Shown: in pieces, positions 32,186-42,515 of the stretch
Numbering within the stretch: the first letter of the stretch is position 1
Layout of the letters: each line of letters starts with the position of its first letter
NCBI RefSeq assembly: GCF_009745985.1
Contig: NZ_WFIX01000182.1
Location: 186,001 to 250,000, forward strand
Reading direction: 5' to 3'
DNA from: Microbacterium karelineae
GTDB taxonomy: Bacteria; Actinomycetota; Actinomycetes; Actinomycetales; Microbacteriaceae
DNA length: 64,000 nucleotides
Position numbers and translations under genes: made by a program
The notes under the pieces: generated by a model
Told to the model about the DNA's origin: nothing
Databases searched by the model: none
The model's input: only the letters and a program-made list of their open reading frames with translations

Positions 32186-33712
32186 ATGACCGACCTGGCG
32201 ACCGAGCCCACGCCGACCGAGACGGCCCAGACCACCGAGCCGCACGTCGAGTGGGTCGCACCCGCGCCGAAGAAGCGTTCGGCGAAGAAGCTGTGGCTCG
32301 GCATCGGCATCCCCGTCGTCGCGGTCGCCGCCGCCGGCGCCCTGGCCTTCGTCGGCACGACGTTCATCGCCCCGGGCACCACGGTCTTCGGCGCGGATGT
32401 CGGGATGCAGCGCGTCGGCGACGCGCGGTCGACGATCGCCGCGCACATCGACGAGATGCCGATCACCGTCTCGGTCGACGGCGCGCCCGCCACGTTCTCC
32501 GGCGCGGATCTCGGCCTCGCGGTCGATGCCGAGCAGGCCGCCCAGCAGGCCCTCTCGGAGGTCCCCGCGTGGCAGGTCGGCGAGTGGAACGCGGGCGACA
32601 TCGACGCCGACCTCGCGGTCGACCCCGACGCGATCCACGCGGCGCTGGCCGACGAGTTCCCCGATGCGTACGCCGATCCCGTGAATGCGAAGATCGAGTA
32701 CGTCGACGGCGCCTACGCGGTCGTCCCCGCGAAGGCCGGGCGCGGCATCGACGTCGACGCGCTCGCCGCCGAGATCGGCGAGCAGCTGTCCGCCGAGCAG
32801 GGGGTCCAGGCGATCGCCTCCGGTGAGACGCTCCTCGCCGCGTCCTCATCGTCGATCTCGGTCGACGCGACCGTGACCGAGCAGACCGCCGCGTTCACGA
32901 CGGCCGACGCGGAGAAGACGGCCGAGAAGCTCAACACGACCGTGAGCGGCGTGTCGTTCACCCTCGACGGCGATGTCGTCGACGAGGTCCCCGCCGAGAA
33001 GGTCGCCGAGTGGCTCGACGTCGCCGTGACGGACGAGGGAGAGGTCGACGTCCAGGCGAAGTCGGGCGAGATCCAGAAGTACGTCGACGCGCTTCCCGCC
33101 GCGGTCGATCAGGAGCCGGTCGACGGCGATGTCGTCGTCGACGCGGCCGGCGTCGTCAGCAAGGTCCTCACGGAGGGCCAGGACGGCTACCAGGTCACCT
33201 CGACGGACGGCATCGGCGAGCAGATCGCCGCCCAGCTCACGTCGCTCGCCCCCGCCGAGGTCGCCCTCACGGGCGAGAAGGTCGCGCACGAGACGACCGA
33301 GCGCCTCCGCAGCGCCGTCGTCGTGAAGAGCGAGGGCATGGCCTACTTCTACGAGTCGGTGAACGGCGGCGACAAGCAGCTGAAGAACAGCTTCTCGATG
33401 GCGATCGGGAAGCCCGGCTACGACACCCAGGTCGGCGAGTTCACCGTGTACGGGCAGCTGACGATCCAGAACATGGGATCGTGCGACGCAGAGGGCAACC
33501 TCGTGCCGGGCGGCAAGTTCGACTACTGCACGCCGAACGTCCCGTACCCCACGTACTTCAACGGCGACCAGGGCTTCCACGGCACCTACTGGCACGACAA
33601 CTTCGGCCCCGGCGCCCGCATGAGCCACGGCTGCGTGAACCTCACCGTCGGCGCGTCCGAGTGGGTCTACTCGTTCCTCCAGATCGGCTCGCCGGTCTCG
33701 GTCCGCGCATGA
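32186..33712 (+). CDS. Membrane-anchored L,D-transpeptidase with tandem VanW-type/peptidoglycan-binding-like repeats
   Basis: The enzyme makes 3-3 cross-links in peptidoglycan. The 508-residue protein has a cytoplasmic tail, one membrane helix (about 36-57), two alpha/beta repeats of the PG_binding_4 kind (about 75-330) and a C-terminal YkuD domain. The active site is in MSHGCVNLT with Cys483, after FHGTYWHDNF. ATG 32186 is chosen because GGGGGAG lies 6 bases upstream and MTDLAT is a common start for relatives. ATG 32156, 9 bases after a perfect AGGAGG, is a real alternative that would add ten residues. Confidence 0.9.
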   Translation: MTDLATEPTPTETAQTTEPHVEWVAPAPKKRSAKKLWLGIGIPVVAVAAAGALAFVGTTFIAPGTTVFGADVGMQRVGDARSTIAAHIDEMPITVSVDGAPATFSGADLGLAVDAEQAAQQALSEVPAWQVGEWNAGDIDADLAVDPDAIHAALADEFPDAYADPVNAKIEYVDGAYAVVPAKAGRGIDVDALAAEIGEQLSAEQGVQAIASGETLLAASSSSISVDATVTEQTAAFTTADAEKTAEKLNTTVSGVSFTLDGDVVDEVPAEKVAEWLDVAVTDEGEVDVQAKSGEIQKYVDALPAAVDQEPVDGDVVVDAAGVVSKVLTEGQDGYQVTSTDGIGEQIAAQLTSLAPAEVALTGEKVAHETTERLRSAVVVKSEGMAYFYESVNGGDKQLKNSFSMAIGKPGYDTQVGEFTVYGQLTIQNMGSCDAEGNLVPGGKFDYCTPNVPYPTYFNGDQGFHGTYWHDNFGPGARMSHGCVNLTVGASEWVYSFLQIGSPVSVRA

Positions 33713-33765
33713 CGCGCGTGTGACGTTTCTTCCCTCACCCCTCGCGCGTGCTCTACGCTGACAGC

Positions 33766-34218
33766 ATGAGCGAGCTGCACGTCGAAGAGCTGTCGGCCGA
33801 CACGATCGTGGCGGCGAACAGCCTCACCCTCAAGCCGGGCCAGGAGGAGTTCATCGCCCCGACGACCTACGCCGTCGAGATGGTGGTCGCCGACCCGCAG
33901 AAGACCTGGCAGCGCGTCGTCCTCGACGGCGACGACGTCGTCGCGTTCGTGCGTGCGTACTTCGACCCCGACGCCACCAGCGAGCACCTCCGCGCCGCGC
34001 TGTGGCGCATCAACGTCGACGCCGATACCCAGGGTCGCGGCGCCGGGCGCTTCGCGGTCGATGCGGTCATCGCCGAGGCACGCAAGCGCGGCTACGACCG
34101 CCTCACGGTCGTCTACGAGGCGGGAGAGCTCGGCCCGGAGGCCTTCTTCCGCCGTGTCGGCTTCACGCCGGTCGACGAAACCGAGTACGGTGAGGTGGTC
34201 GCCGAGATCACGCTCTGA
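33766..34218 (+). CDS. GNAT-family acetyltransferase
   Basis: The 150-residue protein shows the acetyl-CoA loop DADTQGRGAGRFAVDAV (about 84-100) and the late motif EAFFRRVGF. The N-terminus, SLTLKPGQEEFIAP, loosely resembles polyamine acetyltransferases such as BltD, so a polyamine substrate is possible. The -10-like TACGCT (33754-33759) ends 6 bases before the ATG and there is no ribosome-binding site, indicating a leaderless mRNA. Confidence 0.82.
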   Translation: MSELHVEELSADTIVAANSLTLKPGQEEFIAPTTYAVEMVVADPQKTWQRVVLDGDDVVAFVRAYFDPDATSEHLRAALWRINVDADTQGRGAGRFAVDAVIAEARKRGYDRLTVVYEAGELGPEAFFRRVGFTPVDETEYGEVVAEITL

Positions 34219-34290
34219 TCCGGCCCACAGACTGGCGGCGGGACCCCGGACTCCCTCCCCCACCGAGGTTCCGCCGCCATCCTCATGCGC

Positions 34291-34321
34291 GAGGCCCGCA
34301 TCCCATCGGGATGCGGGCCTC
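34291..34321. terminator. Bidirectional terminator between convergent genes
   Basis: GAGGCCCGCATCCC (34291-34304) and GGGATGCGGGCCTC (34308-34321) form a perfect 14-bp stem with a three-base loop, between the GNAT gene and the minus-strand ABC exporter gene. Confidence 0.9.
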
Positions 34322-34340
34322 GTCGTCTGAAGGCCGCGGG

Positions 34341-36155
34341 TCACACGAGCGAGTCCTGCCACGCCTGGTGCAGGCGGGCGAACTTGCCCGTCCCCTGCTT
34401 CAGCGCCTCGGGAGCGTCGTCCTCGATGATGCGGCCGTGCTCCATCACGAGCACGCGGTCGGCGATCTCGACCGTCGACAGGCGGTGCGCGATGATGATC
34501 GCCGTGCGGTCGGCGAGCAGCGTCTGCAGGGCCTGCTGGATCATGCGCTCGGACGGGATGTCGAGCGACGCGGTCGCCTCGTCGAGGATCAGGACCGCCG
34601 GATCCGCGAGGAACGCGCGCGCGAACGACACGAGCTGGCGCTGGCCCGCCGACACGCGCCCGCCGCGCTTGTTCACGTCGGTGTCGTACCCGTCGGGCAG
34701 CTCCTGGATGAACTCGTGCGCGCCGACCGCCTCGGCCGCGCGCACGACCTCCTCCATCGACGCCCCCGGCCTGCCGAGCGCGATGTTGTCGGCGACCGTG
34801 CCGCTGAACAGGTACGCCTCCTGCGTCACCATGACGATCGCGCGGCGCATGTCGTCCGGCTCCAGCTCGCGCAGGTCGACGCCGTCGAGCGCCACGCGTC
34901 CCTTCGTCGGGTCATAGAAGCGCGAGACGAGCTTCGCGAGCGTCGATTTGCCGGCGCCCGTCGTGCCGACGATCGCGACCGTCTGGCCCTCCGGGATGTC
35001 GAGGCGGAAGTCGGGCAGCACCGTCTCGCCGTCGCCGTACGCGAAGGTGACGTCGTCGAACAGGAGGTGCCCCTTCGCGGCGGGCAGCGCGACCGGCTTC
35101 TCGGGATCCGCGACGGACGGCTGCTCCTGCAGCACGCCCGAGACCTTCTCGAGCGCGGCGGAGGCGGCCTGGAACGAGTTGATGAACATCGCCACCTCCT
35201 GCAGCGGCGTGAAGAAGTTCCTCACGTACAGGACCGCCGCGAGCAGCAGGCCGACCGAGAACTCGCCCCACGTGATCCGCACGCCGCCCCAGAGGACGAC
35301 CGCGCCGATCGCGAACGCCGAGATCGCCATGAGGCCCGGCTCGAACGTGCCGAAGAGCCGGATGACGCGCATGTTCGCGTTGCGGTAATCCCACGCGAGC
35401 GCCCCGAAGAGCTTCTCATTGCGCGGCTCCGTGCGGAACGCCTTGCCCGCGCGAATCCCCGTCATCGTCTCGACGAACTTCACGATCACCTGCGCGCTGA
35501 TGACGCGGGTCTCGCGGTACGCGAGCTGCGAGCGGCGATAGAACCACCGCATGAGGAAGGCCAGCGGCACGCAGGCCAGGACGATCACGACGCCCGACTG
35601 CCAGTCGACGATGACGAGTGCGATGAAGGTGAAGACGCCGTAGAGCACGCCGTTGATGAGCTGCTGGAGCCCGCCGTTCATCAGCTCGCGGATCGTCTCG
35701 AGATCGCTCGTCTGGCGCGAGATGATGCGGCCCGAGGTGTAGGTCTCGTGGAACTCGAGGCTGAGCCGCTGGGTGTGGCGGAACACGCGGCGGCGCAGGT
35801 CGAGCAGCACGGTCTGGGTCAGGCGCGCCGAGAGCATGTCGAACCACGCGAGCAGGGCCGCGCCGACGATCGCCGTCAGCGCATACGCGCCCGCGATGAT
35901 CCATGTCGGACCCCAGTCGGCGCCGTCGAGCACCGCGGGGAGCGCCTCGTTGAGGCCGAGGCCGAGCAGCGCCGGGCCGAGCACGCGCACGGCCGTCTGC
36001 GCGACGACGACGATCGCGGTGAGGATCACCTGGGCCTTGAGCGGCGTCAGGAGCGACAGGAGCAGGCGCCATGAGCGGCGACGGATCGCCCTGCTCTCCT
36101 CCCGCGTGTAGTCGTTGCGGTCCTCGCCGGTGACGCCCTGGACGGTCGAGCTCAT
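34341..36155 (-). CDS. ABC exporter half-transporter, canonical Walker B
   Basis: The 604-residue protein fuses six membrane helices (about 30-330) to an ATP-binding domain. Walker A is GTTGAGKST and Walker B is [12 protein letters not shown] with the catalytic glutamate. The signature is VSAGQRQL rather than LSGGQ, and the H-loop is IIAHRLSTV. It starts at ATG 36155, overlapping the stop of the upstream half-transporter (ATGA), so the two form a heterodimer. The non-standard signature should face the Asp-containing site of the partner, as in other heterodimeric exporters. Substrate unknown (lipid or drug). Confidence 0.9.
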   Translation of the reverse strand: MSSTVQGVTGEDRNDYTREESRAIRRRSWRLLLSLLTPLKAQVILTAIVVVAQTAVRVLGPALLGLGLNEALPAVLDGADWGPTWIIAGAYALTAIVGAALLAWFDMLSARLTQTVLLDLRRRVFRHTQRLSLEFHETYTSGRIISRQTSDLETIRELMNGGLQQLINGVLYGVFTFIALVIVDWQSGVVIVLACVPLAFLMRWFYRRSQLAYRETRVISAQVIVKFVETMTGIRAGKAFRTEPRNEKLFGALAWDYRNANMRVIRLFGTFEPGLMAISAFAIGAVVLWGGVRITWGEFSVGLLLAAVLYVRNFFTPLQEVAMFINSFQAASAALEKVSGVLQEQPSVADPEKPVALPAAKGHLLFDDVTFAYGDGETVLPDFRLDIPEGQTVAIVGTTGAGKSTLAKLVSRFYDPTKGRVALDGVDLRELEPDDMRRAIVMVTQEAYLFSGTVADNIALGRPGASMEEVVRAAEAVGAHEFIQELPDGYDTDVNKRGGRVSAGQRQLVSFARAFLADPAVLILDEATASLDIPSERMIQQALQTLLADRTAIIIAHRLSTVEIADRVLVMEHGRIIEDDAPEALKQGTGKFARLHQAWQDSLV

Positions 36156-38044
36156 CGTGCGATCTCCTCGTCTGCCTCGGCGGCGTCTGCGGCCAGGATG
36201 TCCATCTCGGATGTGGGGTTCGGATCCCTGCGCACCCGCTCGGCCTCGCGCTCCTCCGCCTCGATGCTCGAGATGACCGAGCGATAGCTCGCAGAGCTGA
36301 TCATCAGCTCGTGGTGCGTGCCGACGGCGACGATGCGCCCCTGCTCGAGCAGCGCGACGCGGTCGGCGAGCGCGACCGTCGAAGGGCGGTGGGCGACGAC
36401 GAGGGCCGTCGTGCCCGCGAGCACGCGCTTCAGCTCGTTCTGCACGCGCTCCTCCGTGTTGACGTCGAGGGCGGAGAGCGGGTCGTCCATCACGAGGACC
36501 TTCGGTCGGGCCGCGACGGCGCGCGCGAGGGCGAGGCGCTGGCGCTGTCCACCGGAGAGGCTCATACCCTCCTCGCCGATCGTCGTCTCGGGTCCGTCCG
36601 GCAGCTCGTCGACGAACTCGGCCTGCGCGACGGCGAGCGCCTCGCGCATGACGCCGTCGGCCTCCTCCGAGAACACGTCGAGGTCGTCGCGTCCGAGCAG
36701 CACGTTCTCGCGCACGGAGGCCGAGAACAGCGTCGCGTCCTCGAACGCCGTCGCGATGTGGGTGCGCAGCTCGACGAGCGCCATGTCGCGCACGTCGACG
36801 CCGTCGAGCGTCACGCGGCCCTCGGTGACGTCGTACAGGCGCGTGGGCAGCGTCGTGAGGGTCGTCTTGCCGGATCCCGTCAGGCCGACGAGCGCCATCG
36901 TCTCGCCCGGTTCGAGCGCGAGATCGATGCCGTCGAGCAGGTCGCGCTCGTGCTCGCGCGCATCCTGATAGCGGAAGTGCGCGCCCTCGAAGACGAGCGC
37001 GCCGCGCGGGTGATCCAGCGATGTGGGCTCGGCGGGGTCGGTGATCGTGTCGACGGCGTCGAACACCTCGAAGATGCGATCGGTGGCGGTGCGCGCGTCG
37101 AGCATGAAGGCGAAGAGGAAGCCGATCGACTCGATCGGCCAGCGCAGGATCGTCGCCATCGCGAAGAAGGCGAACAGCTGCGAGATCGCCACCTGCCCGT
37201 CGACCGTCAGCCAGATGCCCGTCGCCAGGCATGCGGCGAACGCGAGCTCGGGCATGAGCACGAGCACGAAGTCCACGACGGCGATCTCGCGGGCCTTCCG
37301 CATCTCGGTGCCGCGCAGGCCCTCGGCCTGCCGCGTGAAGCGATTCAGGGCGTGCGGGCCGCGGCCGAACGCCTTGAGCACGCGGATCCCGTGCACGCTC
37401 TCCTCGACGCTCGTCGCGAGATCGCCCTGCTGGTCCTGGCTCTTGCGCGTCAGCAGGCTGTACGCACTGTGGAACCGGTATCCCTGGATCCACAGAGGAA
37501 TGCCCGAGACGACGAAGATCGCCCCCAGCAGCCAGTGCCACTGGAACAGGAGGACGGACCCGATCACGACCGTCAGCACGTTGACGACGAGCATGATGAA
37601 GCCGAACGCCATCCACCGGCGGATGAGGCCGATGTCCTGCATCATGCGGCTCAGCAGCTGGCCGCCCTGCCACCTGTCGTGGAACTCGATCGGGAGCTTC
37701 TGCAGGCGGTTGTAGAACGTCGCCCGCACGTTGTACTCGATGGCGGTCGCCGGTGCGAGCACGAGCCAGCGGCGGAGGTACACCATGAGCGCCTCGACGA
37801 GGCCGAGGCCGAGCACGGCGAGCGCGCCCCAGACGACGGCGGACGTCGCGCCGCTCGAGATCGGGCCGCCGACGATCCATTCGAGGGCGGTCGGGATCAG
37901 GAGCGCGACGACGGAGGCGCCGAGGGCCGAGAGGCCGCCCAGCGCGATCCGGGGAAGATCCTTCTTTGCGAACGGCACCAGGCGCAGCAGCGCGCGGTGG
38001 AGTGGGAGGCGCGTGGGCGCGCCGGGTGAAGTATCAGCAGACAT
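36152..38044 (-). CDS. ABC exporter half-transporter, degenerate Walker B
   Basis: The 630-residue partner has six helices (about 35-330) and an ATP-binding domain with Walker [10 protein letters not shown] and signature LSGGQRQRL. Walker B reads [12 protein letters not shown], with Asp where the catalytic Glu should be, so its own ATP site is expected to hydrolyse poorly while the other site (its LSGGQ with the partner's Walker A/B) works. A charged tail of about 40 residues follows the domain. This pattern is known from TM287/288- and BmrCD-type exporters. The gene is first in the pair. Confidence 0.9.
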   Translation of the reverse strand: MSADTSPGAPTRLPLHRALLRLVPFAKKDLPRIALGGLSALGASVVALLIPTALEWIVGGPISSGATSAVVWGALAVLGLGLVEALMVYLRRWLVLAPATAIEYNVRATFYNRLQKLPIEFHDRWQGGQLLSRMMQDIGLIRRWMAFGFIMLVVNVLTVVIGSVLLFQWHWLLGAIFVVSGIPLWIQGYRFHSAYSLLTRKSQDQQGDLATSVEESVHGIRVLKAFGRGPHALNRFTRQAEGLRGTEMRKAREIAVVDFVLVLMPELAFAACLATGIWLTVDGQVAISQLFAFFAMATILRWPIESIGFLFAFMLDARTATDRIFEVFDAVDTITDPAEPTSLDHPRGALVFEGAHFRYQDAREHERDLLDGIDLALEPGETMALVGLTGSGKTTLTTLPTRLYDVTEGRVTLDGVDVRDMALVELRTHIATAFEDATLFSASVRENVLLGRDDLDVFSEEADGVMREALAVAQAEFVDELPDGPETTIGEEGMSLSGGQRQRLALARAVAARPKVLVMDDPLSALDVNTEERVQNELKRVLAGTTALVVAHRPSTVALADRVALLEQGRIVAVGTHHELMISSASYRSVISSIEAEEREAERVRRDPNPTSEMDILAADAAEADEEIAR

Positions 38045-38080
38045 CTCAGCCTCGAAACGGAACCTCTGCCGCGAACGCGA

Positions 38081-38114
38081 CAGCCCTCCAGCCTATGACA
38101 GAGCTGGAGGGCTG
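38081..38114 (-). terminator. Terminator of purNH
   Basis: CAGCCCTCCAGC (38081-38092) pairs perfectly with GCTGGAGGGCTG (38103-38114), 43 bases past the minus-strand purH stop and upstream of the ABC exporter genes. Confidence 0.8.
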
Positions 38115-38156
38115 TGGGCGGATACCGCCACCCCTTCGGCGACGAGATCCAGTTGC

Positions 38157-39764
38157 CTAATGAAAAAAGTGCCGCTCGCCCGTGAAGTACATGGTGACGC
38201 CGCGGGCCTTCGCGAGGGCGATGGTCTCCTCGTCACGGACGGATCCGCCGGGCTGGATGATGACCTTCACGCCGGCGTCCATGAGCACCTCGGGGCCGTC
38301 GGAGAAGGGGAAGAACGCGTCGGAGGCGGCGATGCTGCCCTCGACGCGGTCGCCCGCGCGTTCGACGGCGAGGCGGCACGAGTCGACCCGGTTGACCTGC
38401 CCCATGCCGATGCCGACCGTGGCGGAGGAGCGAGCGAGGACGATCGCGTTCGACTTGACGGCGCGGCACGACTTCCACGCGAAGACGAGGTCGGCGAGCG
38501 GGACGTCGGGCTCGTCGCCCGCGACGCGCTCCCAGTTCTTCGCGACCGACTCGAAGTCGTCGTCGGGGAAGAGGTCGGCGTCCTGCAGCAGCAGGCCGCC
38601 CGAGACGAGGCGCACGTCCATGCGCTCCTGCCGCCAGTTGGCGGGCAGCTTGAGCACGCGCAGGTTCTTCTTCGCCGAGAACAGCTCGAGCGCGGCGGGT
38701 TCGAAGTCGGGCGCGACGATGACCTCGGTGAAGATGTCGCGGAGGTTCTCGGCCATCTTGAGCGTGACGGGACGGTTCGCCGCGATGACGCCGCCGAACG
38801 CCGAGAGGGGGTCGCATTCGTGCGCGCGCAGGTGCGCGCTCGCGATGGGGTCGAGCGCCTTGGGGTCGGCGATCGCGAGGCCGCACGGGTTGGCGTGCTT
38901 CATGATCGCGACGGCCGGCATCACCATGTCGTAGGCGGCGCGCAGGGCGGCGTCGGCGTCGGTGTAGTTGTTGAACGACATCGGCTTGCCCTGCAGCTGC
39001 TCGGCCTGGGCGATGCCGTGCCCGCCGACGCGGGTGTAGATGGCGGCGCGCTGGTGCGCGTTCTCGCCGTAGCGCAGGTCCTCGATCTTGTCGGCCTGCA
39101 CCGTGAGGTGCTCGGGGAGCTCCGTTCCCCCGCCCATCGTCTCCTCGGCGAACCACTGCGCGACGGCCGTGTCGTAGGCCGCGGTGTGGGCGAAGGCGCG
39201 GGCGGCGAGCTGCTTGCGGGTGTCGAGCGTCGTACCGCCGTTCGCGAGGGCGTCGATGATCGTCGGGTACGAGTCGGGGCTCACGGCGATCGCGACGTTG
39301 GCGTGGTTCTTCGCCGATGCCCGCACCATCGCGGGGCCGCCGATGTCGATCTGCTCGACGACGTCGTCGCCCTGCGCGCCCGAGGCGACGGTCTCGACGA
39401 ACGGGTACAGGTTCACGACGACGAGGTCGAAGGGGAGGATGTCGTACTCGGCGAGCTGCGTCTCGTGGTGCTCGAGGCGCAGGTCGGCGAGGAGGCCGCC
39501 GTGCACGTTCGGGTGCAGCGTCTTCACGCGCCCGTCGAGCATCTCGGGGATTCCGGTGACGTCGGCGACGTCGGTGACCTCGTGGCCGCCCTCGCGGATC
39601 CGGCTCGCCGTCGAGCCCGTCGAGACGATCTCGACGCCTGCATCGGCGAGCGCCTTCGCGAGCGTGAGCAGCTCGGTCTTGTCGCTGACGGACACGAGAG
39701 CCCGCGTGATCGGCACCACGTCGCGGTGGCGGTAGAGCGAGGGGTCGTGGCTCGGGCCGGCCAT
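38157..39764 (-). CDS. purH: Bifunctional AICAR transformylase / IMP cyclohydrolase
   Basis: The enzyme carries out the last two steps of purine synthesis. The 535-residue protein has an N-terminal cyclohydrolase (MGS-like) domain with [26 protein letters not shown] and [16 protein letters not shown]. The C-terminal transformylase includes [46 protein letters not shown] and [10 protein letters not shown]. The C-terminus ends in GERHFFH, as is usual. AAGGAG lies before ATG 39764. It follows purN by 31 bases. Confidence 0.97.
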   Translation of the reverse strand: MAGPSHDPSLYRHRDVVPITRALVSVSDKTELLTLAKALADAGVEIVSTGSTASRIREGGHEVTDVADVTGIPEMLDGRVKTLHPNVHGGLLADLRLEHHETQLAEYDILPFDLVVVNLYPFVETVASGAQGDDVVEQIDIGGPAMVRASAKNHANVAIAVSPDSYPTIIDALANGGTTLDTRKQLAARAFAHTAAYDTAVAQWFAEETMGGGTELPEHLTVQADKIEDLRYGENAHQRAAIYTRVGGHGIAQAEQLQGKPMSFNNYTDADAALRAAYDMVMPAVAIMKHANPCGLAIADPKALDPIASAHLRAHECDPLSAFGGVIAANRPVTLKMAENLRDIFTEVIVAPDFEPAALELFSAKKNLRVLKLPANWRQERMDVRLVSGGLLLQDADLFPDDDFESVAKNWERVAGDEPDVPLADLVFAWKSCRAVKSNAIVLARSSATVGIGMGQVNRVDSCRLAVERAGDRVEGSIAASDAFFPFSDGPEVLMDAGVKVIIQPGGSVRDEETIALAKARGVTMYFTGERHFFH

Positions 39765-39795
39765 GAGGTCTCCTTGTGCGTGTCGGTGTGGGGGT

Positions 39796-40374
39796 CTACG
39801 AGAGATCGATGTCGCCGGTCGCGATGCGCCGCACGACGTCGATGAGCAGCCGGCGCTCGACGGGCTTGATGCGCGCGTGCAGGGTCGTCTCGGTGTCGCC
39901 GGGCTCGATCGCGACGCGCTCCTGCGCGAGGATCGGGCCGGTGTCGATGCCGTCGTCGACCTGGATGATGCTCGCGCCCGTCTGCCCTGCCCCGGAGGCG
40001 AGCGCGTCGCGCACGCCGTGCGCCCCGGGGAACTCCGGGAGGTAGGCCGGGTGGGTGTTGATGATCTGCGGCCCGAACTCGGCGACGACGTTCTCGGGCA
40101 GCAGGCGCATGAGTCCGCTGAGCACGACGAGGTCGGGCGACCATGCGCGCAGCTGCGTCGCGAGCTCCTCGCCCCAGGTGTCGCGCGACGCGTAGGCACG
40201 ATAGGGCACCGAGAACGAGGGGATGCCGAAGTCGGCCGCGTGCTGCAGCCCGTCCGCGTCGCGATCGGCGCCGATCGCGACGATGTGGGCGGGGTAGTCC
40301 GGCTCGTCGGCCGCATCGAGCAGCGCGCGCAGGTTCGATCCGGCACCCGAGATCAGGACGGCGACGTTCAGCAC
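39796..40374 (-). CDS. purN: Phosphoribosylglycinamide formyltransferase
   Basis: This folate-dependent enzyme formylates glycinamide ribonucleotide in purine synthesis. The 192 residues carry [16 protein letters not shown] (phosphate site), LSGLMRLLP, the catalytic Asn/His in [18 protein letters not shown] and [13 protein letters not shown] with the catalytic Asp. It lies between the DUF6350 gene (9-base gap) and purH, the standard actinobacterial order. Confidence 0.96.
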   Translation of the reverse strand: MLNVAVLISGAGSNLRALLDAADEPDYPAHIVAIGADRDADGLQHAADFGIPSFSVPYRAYASRDTWGEELATQLRAWSPDLVVLSGLMRLLPENVVAEFGPQIINTHPAYLPEFPGAHGVRDALASGAGQTGASIIQVDDGIDTGPILAQERVAIEPGDTETTLHARIKPVERRLLIDVVRRIATGDIDLS

Positions 40375-40383
40375 GCGTCCAGT

Positions 40384-41676
40384 CTACGCACGGCCCGAGG
40401 GAGCCTCCGACGCGGCGGGCTCGTCGTCATCTCCCAGCTCCGCCCAGTCGGCTTCTGTGATCGGCCGGCGCATGGGGGCGAGCAGGAGGATCGCGGCGCC
40501 GACGAGCGCCTCGAGCCCGATGGTCAGGGCGACAGGGCCGGGATCCGGCCCGACATCGGCGAGGCGCCCGGGCCCCATCGCCCCGGATGATGCGGCCGCG
40601 ATGATCGCCGCGGCGGCGCCGGAGCAGACGGCGATGCCCGCCGCGATCGCGACCCGCGGCGAGAAGTGCTCGTGCCCATCGCCGTCGAACGCCCAGTCGT
40701 GCGCGTATGCCCGGCGGGCGATCCATCCCGCGAGCGCGCCGAGAGCGACCGGAAGGAGGACGGCGAGCAGCATCCACCCGGATCCGCTCTCGGGCAGCAC
40801 TCCGAGGATCGGCACGCCGGGCACCACGCCGAGCGAGGTGCCGGATGGCGAGACGGCCGTTCCGGTTCCGAGCGCGAATCCCGGGCCGGCGAACCAGGCC
40901 ACGCCCCACCCCAGCAGGGTCGGCACATAGGCCAGCTGTGCGAGGGTGAGCGCGGTCGCCCCGACGGCGTCGACCTGCGCCCGCTCGAAGAGGCTGATCA
41001 TCTCGCCGCCGCGCAGGGCGACGAGCGCCGCGAACAGCAGGGCGGCCGCGCCGACGAGGCCGACGATCACGACGGTCGCGCCCTTCACGACGAGCGCGGG
41101 GACCTCGCGCCACGCGGGCCCCCAGCCGTCGAGCATCTCGTGGATGCGATCGATCGCGCCGCCGTCGCCCTCGCCCCATGCCGCGCGGACGATGCCGCCG
41201 AGGTGGCCCGCCGCGTAGACGGCGGTCGGCAGGACGATCGCCTGCCAGGTCGAGGCCTCGGCGACGGGGTTCGCGCTCGTGACGGCCACGAGCGCGGAGA
41301 ATGCGGCGATCGTCAGCACTCCCGCGCCGAATCCGACGAGAGACGCGCCCGAGGCCGCCGCGCGGCGCCCCGATCGGGCGGCGAACAGCAGCGTGAAGGC
41401 CGCGAACAGCAGCGGCGCGACGCTCACCCAGAACGCGGATCCGTCGTCCGGGATGCCGAGATCGGCGGCGGTGTCGCCGAGGCCGATGTGCACGGGCACG
41501 AGGTGGCCCAGCTGCCAGACCCGCGCGGTCGCGGGCCACAGCGCGTCCCACGCGGCGGCCTCGCGGAAGACGGCGATCCACAGCAGGGTGAACGGCGCGA
41601 GCACGGCGGCGAGCCCCACGCACGCGGCGACCAGCGCATCGACGGCGGCGAGGGCGGCGACCAGGACTCGTTGCAT
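40384..41676 (-). CDS. DUF6350 multi-pass membrane protein
   Basis: The 430-residue protein is almost all hydrophobic, with roughly ten helices, short loops and a charged C-terminal tail (AELGDDDEPAASEAPSGRA). It matches the DUF6350 family, which stands directly before purN in many actinobacteria; no function is known. It begins at ATG 41676 and is 9 bases from purN, so it is probably co-transcribed with the purine genes. The pyrimidine-degradation operon ends 54 bases upstream without an obvious terminator. Confidence 0.82.
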   Translation of the reverse strand: MQRVLVAALAAVDALVAACVGLAAVLAPFTLLWIAVFREAAAWDALWPATARVWQLGHLVPVHIGLGDTAADLGIPDDGSAFWVSVAPLLFAAFTLLFAARSGRRAAASGASLVGFGAGVLTIAAFSALVAVTSANPVAEASTWQAIVLPTAVYAAGHLGGIVRAAWGEGDGGAIDRIHEMLDGWGPAWREVPALVVKGATVVIVGLVGAAALLFAALVALRGGEMISLFERAQVDAVGATALTLAQLAYVPTLLGWGVAWFAGPGFALGTGTAVSPSGTSLGVVPGVPILGVLPESGSGWMLLAVLLPVALGALAGWIARRAYAHDWAFDGDGHEHFSPRVAIAAGIAVCSGAAAAIIAAASSGAMGPGRLADVGPDPGPVALTIGLEALVGAAILLLAPMRRPITEADWAELGDDDEPAASEAPSGRA

Positions 41677-41730
41677 AGCCGTTCGAGGCTACCCGGCGCC
41701 GACCGAGGATCCCCTCCGGCTCGCGGGAGC

Positions 41731-42489
41731 TCACCCGCCCGACGTGCTCCGGAAGGTCTGCGTGTTCGAGACCTGCGCGCGCGGGCGGATGATCAGGGTG
41801 TCGACGTTCACGTGGTGCGGCCTGGTCACCGTCCAGGCCACCGCGTCCGCGATGTCCTCGGCGACGAGCGGCTCGTACCCCGCGTACACGGCCGCCGCCT
41901 TCTCGGCGTCGCCGTCGAAGCGCACGAGGGAGAACTCCGTCGCGGTCGCGCCCGGCGCGATCTCGATCACGCGGATCGGCTCTCCGCCGAGCTCGAGGCG
42001 CAGCGTCTTCACCATCTGGCGCTCGGCGTGCTTCGACGCGGTGTATCCGGCGCCGCCCGGATACTCGCCGTGCGCGGCCGTCGACGTGATCGTCACGATG
42101 TCCCCGCGCCCCGAGGCGCGCAGCGCCGGCAGCAGCGCCTGCGTGACGCGCAGCGTGCCGAGCACGTTCAGCTCGTACATCGCGCGCCACCTGTCGATGT
42201 CGCCCGTGTCCACCGATTCGAGGCCGAAGGCGTTTCCGGCGTTGTTGACGAGGGCGTGCAGCGGCCCGTCGTCGGCGACGGTCGTCGCGAGGGCGGCGAC
42301 GGATCCCGGATCCGTCTGGTCGGCGACGACGATCTCGCAGCCGGTCTCGGCGGCCAGCTCTTCGAGGCGCTCGCGCCGGCGGGCCGAGGCGACGACCTGC
42401 CAGCCGTCGGCCCGCAGCCGCCGCACCGTCGCCGCGCCGATTCCGCTCGACGCCCCGGTGACGAGGGCGCGCAGGGGTGTGTGGGTCAT
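41731..42489 (-). CDS. Short-chain dehydrogenase (3-hydroxy acid dehydrogenase-like)
   Basis: The 252-residue protein is a classical SDR. The cofactor loop is TGASSGIGAATV, NNAG is present, and the catalytic Ser and Tyr-Lys are in ITSTAAHGEYPGGAGYTASK. The N-terminal basic residues after the loop suggest NADP. It resembles YdfG-type 3-hydroxy acid dehydrogenases. As the last gene of a pyrimidine-degradation operon it could reduce malonic semialdehyde from beta-alanine to 3-hydroxypropionate (inference). A perfect AGGAGG precedes ATG 42489. Confidence 0.85.
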   Translation of the reverse strand: MTHTPLRALVTGASSGIGAATVRRLRADGWQVVASARRRERLEELAAETGCEIVVADQTDPGSVAALATTVADDGPLHALVNNAGNAFGLESVDTGDIDRWRAMYELNVLGTLRVTQALLPALRASGRGDIVTITSTAAHGEYPGGAGYTASKHAERQMVKTLRLELGGEPIRVIEIAPGATATEFSLVRFDGDAEKAAAVYAGYEPLVAEDIADAVAWTVTRPHHVNVDTLIIRPRAQVSNTQTFRSTSGG

Positions 42490-42515
42490 GGTTCCTCCTG
42501 TCGTGAGGGAGTTCG

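Noticed and set aside
41677-41730. A terminator between the short-chain dehydrogenase gene and the DUF6350 gene.
   Set aside because: No convincing inverted repeat was found in the 54 bases, so read-through into the purine genes remains open.
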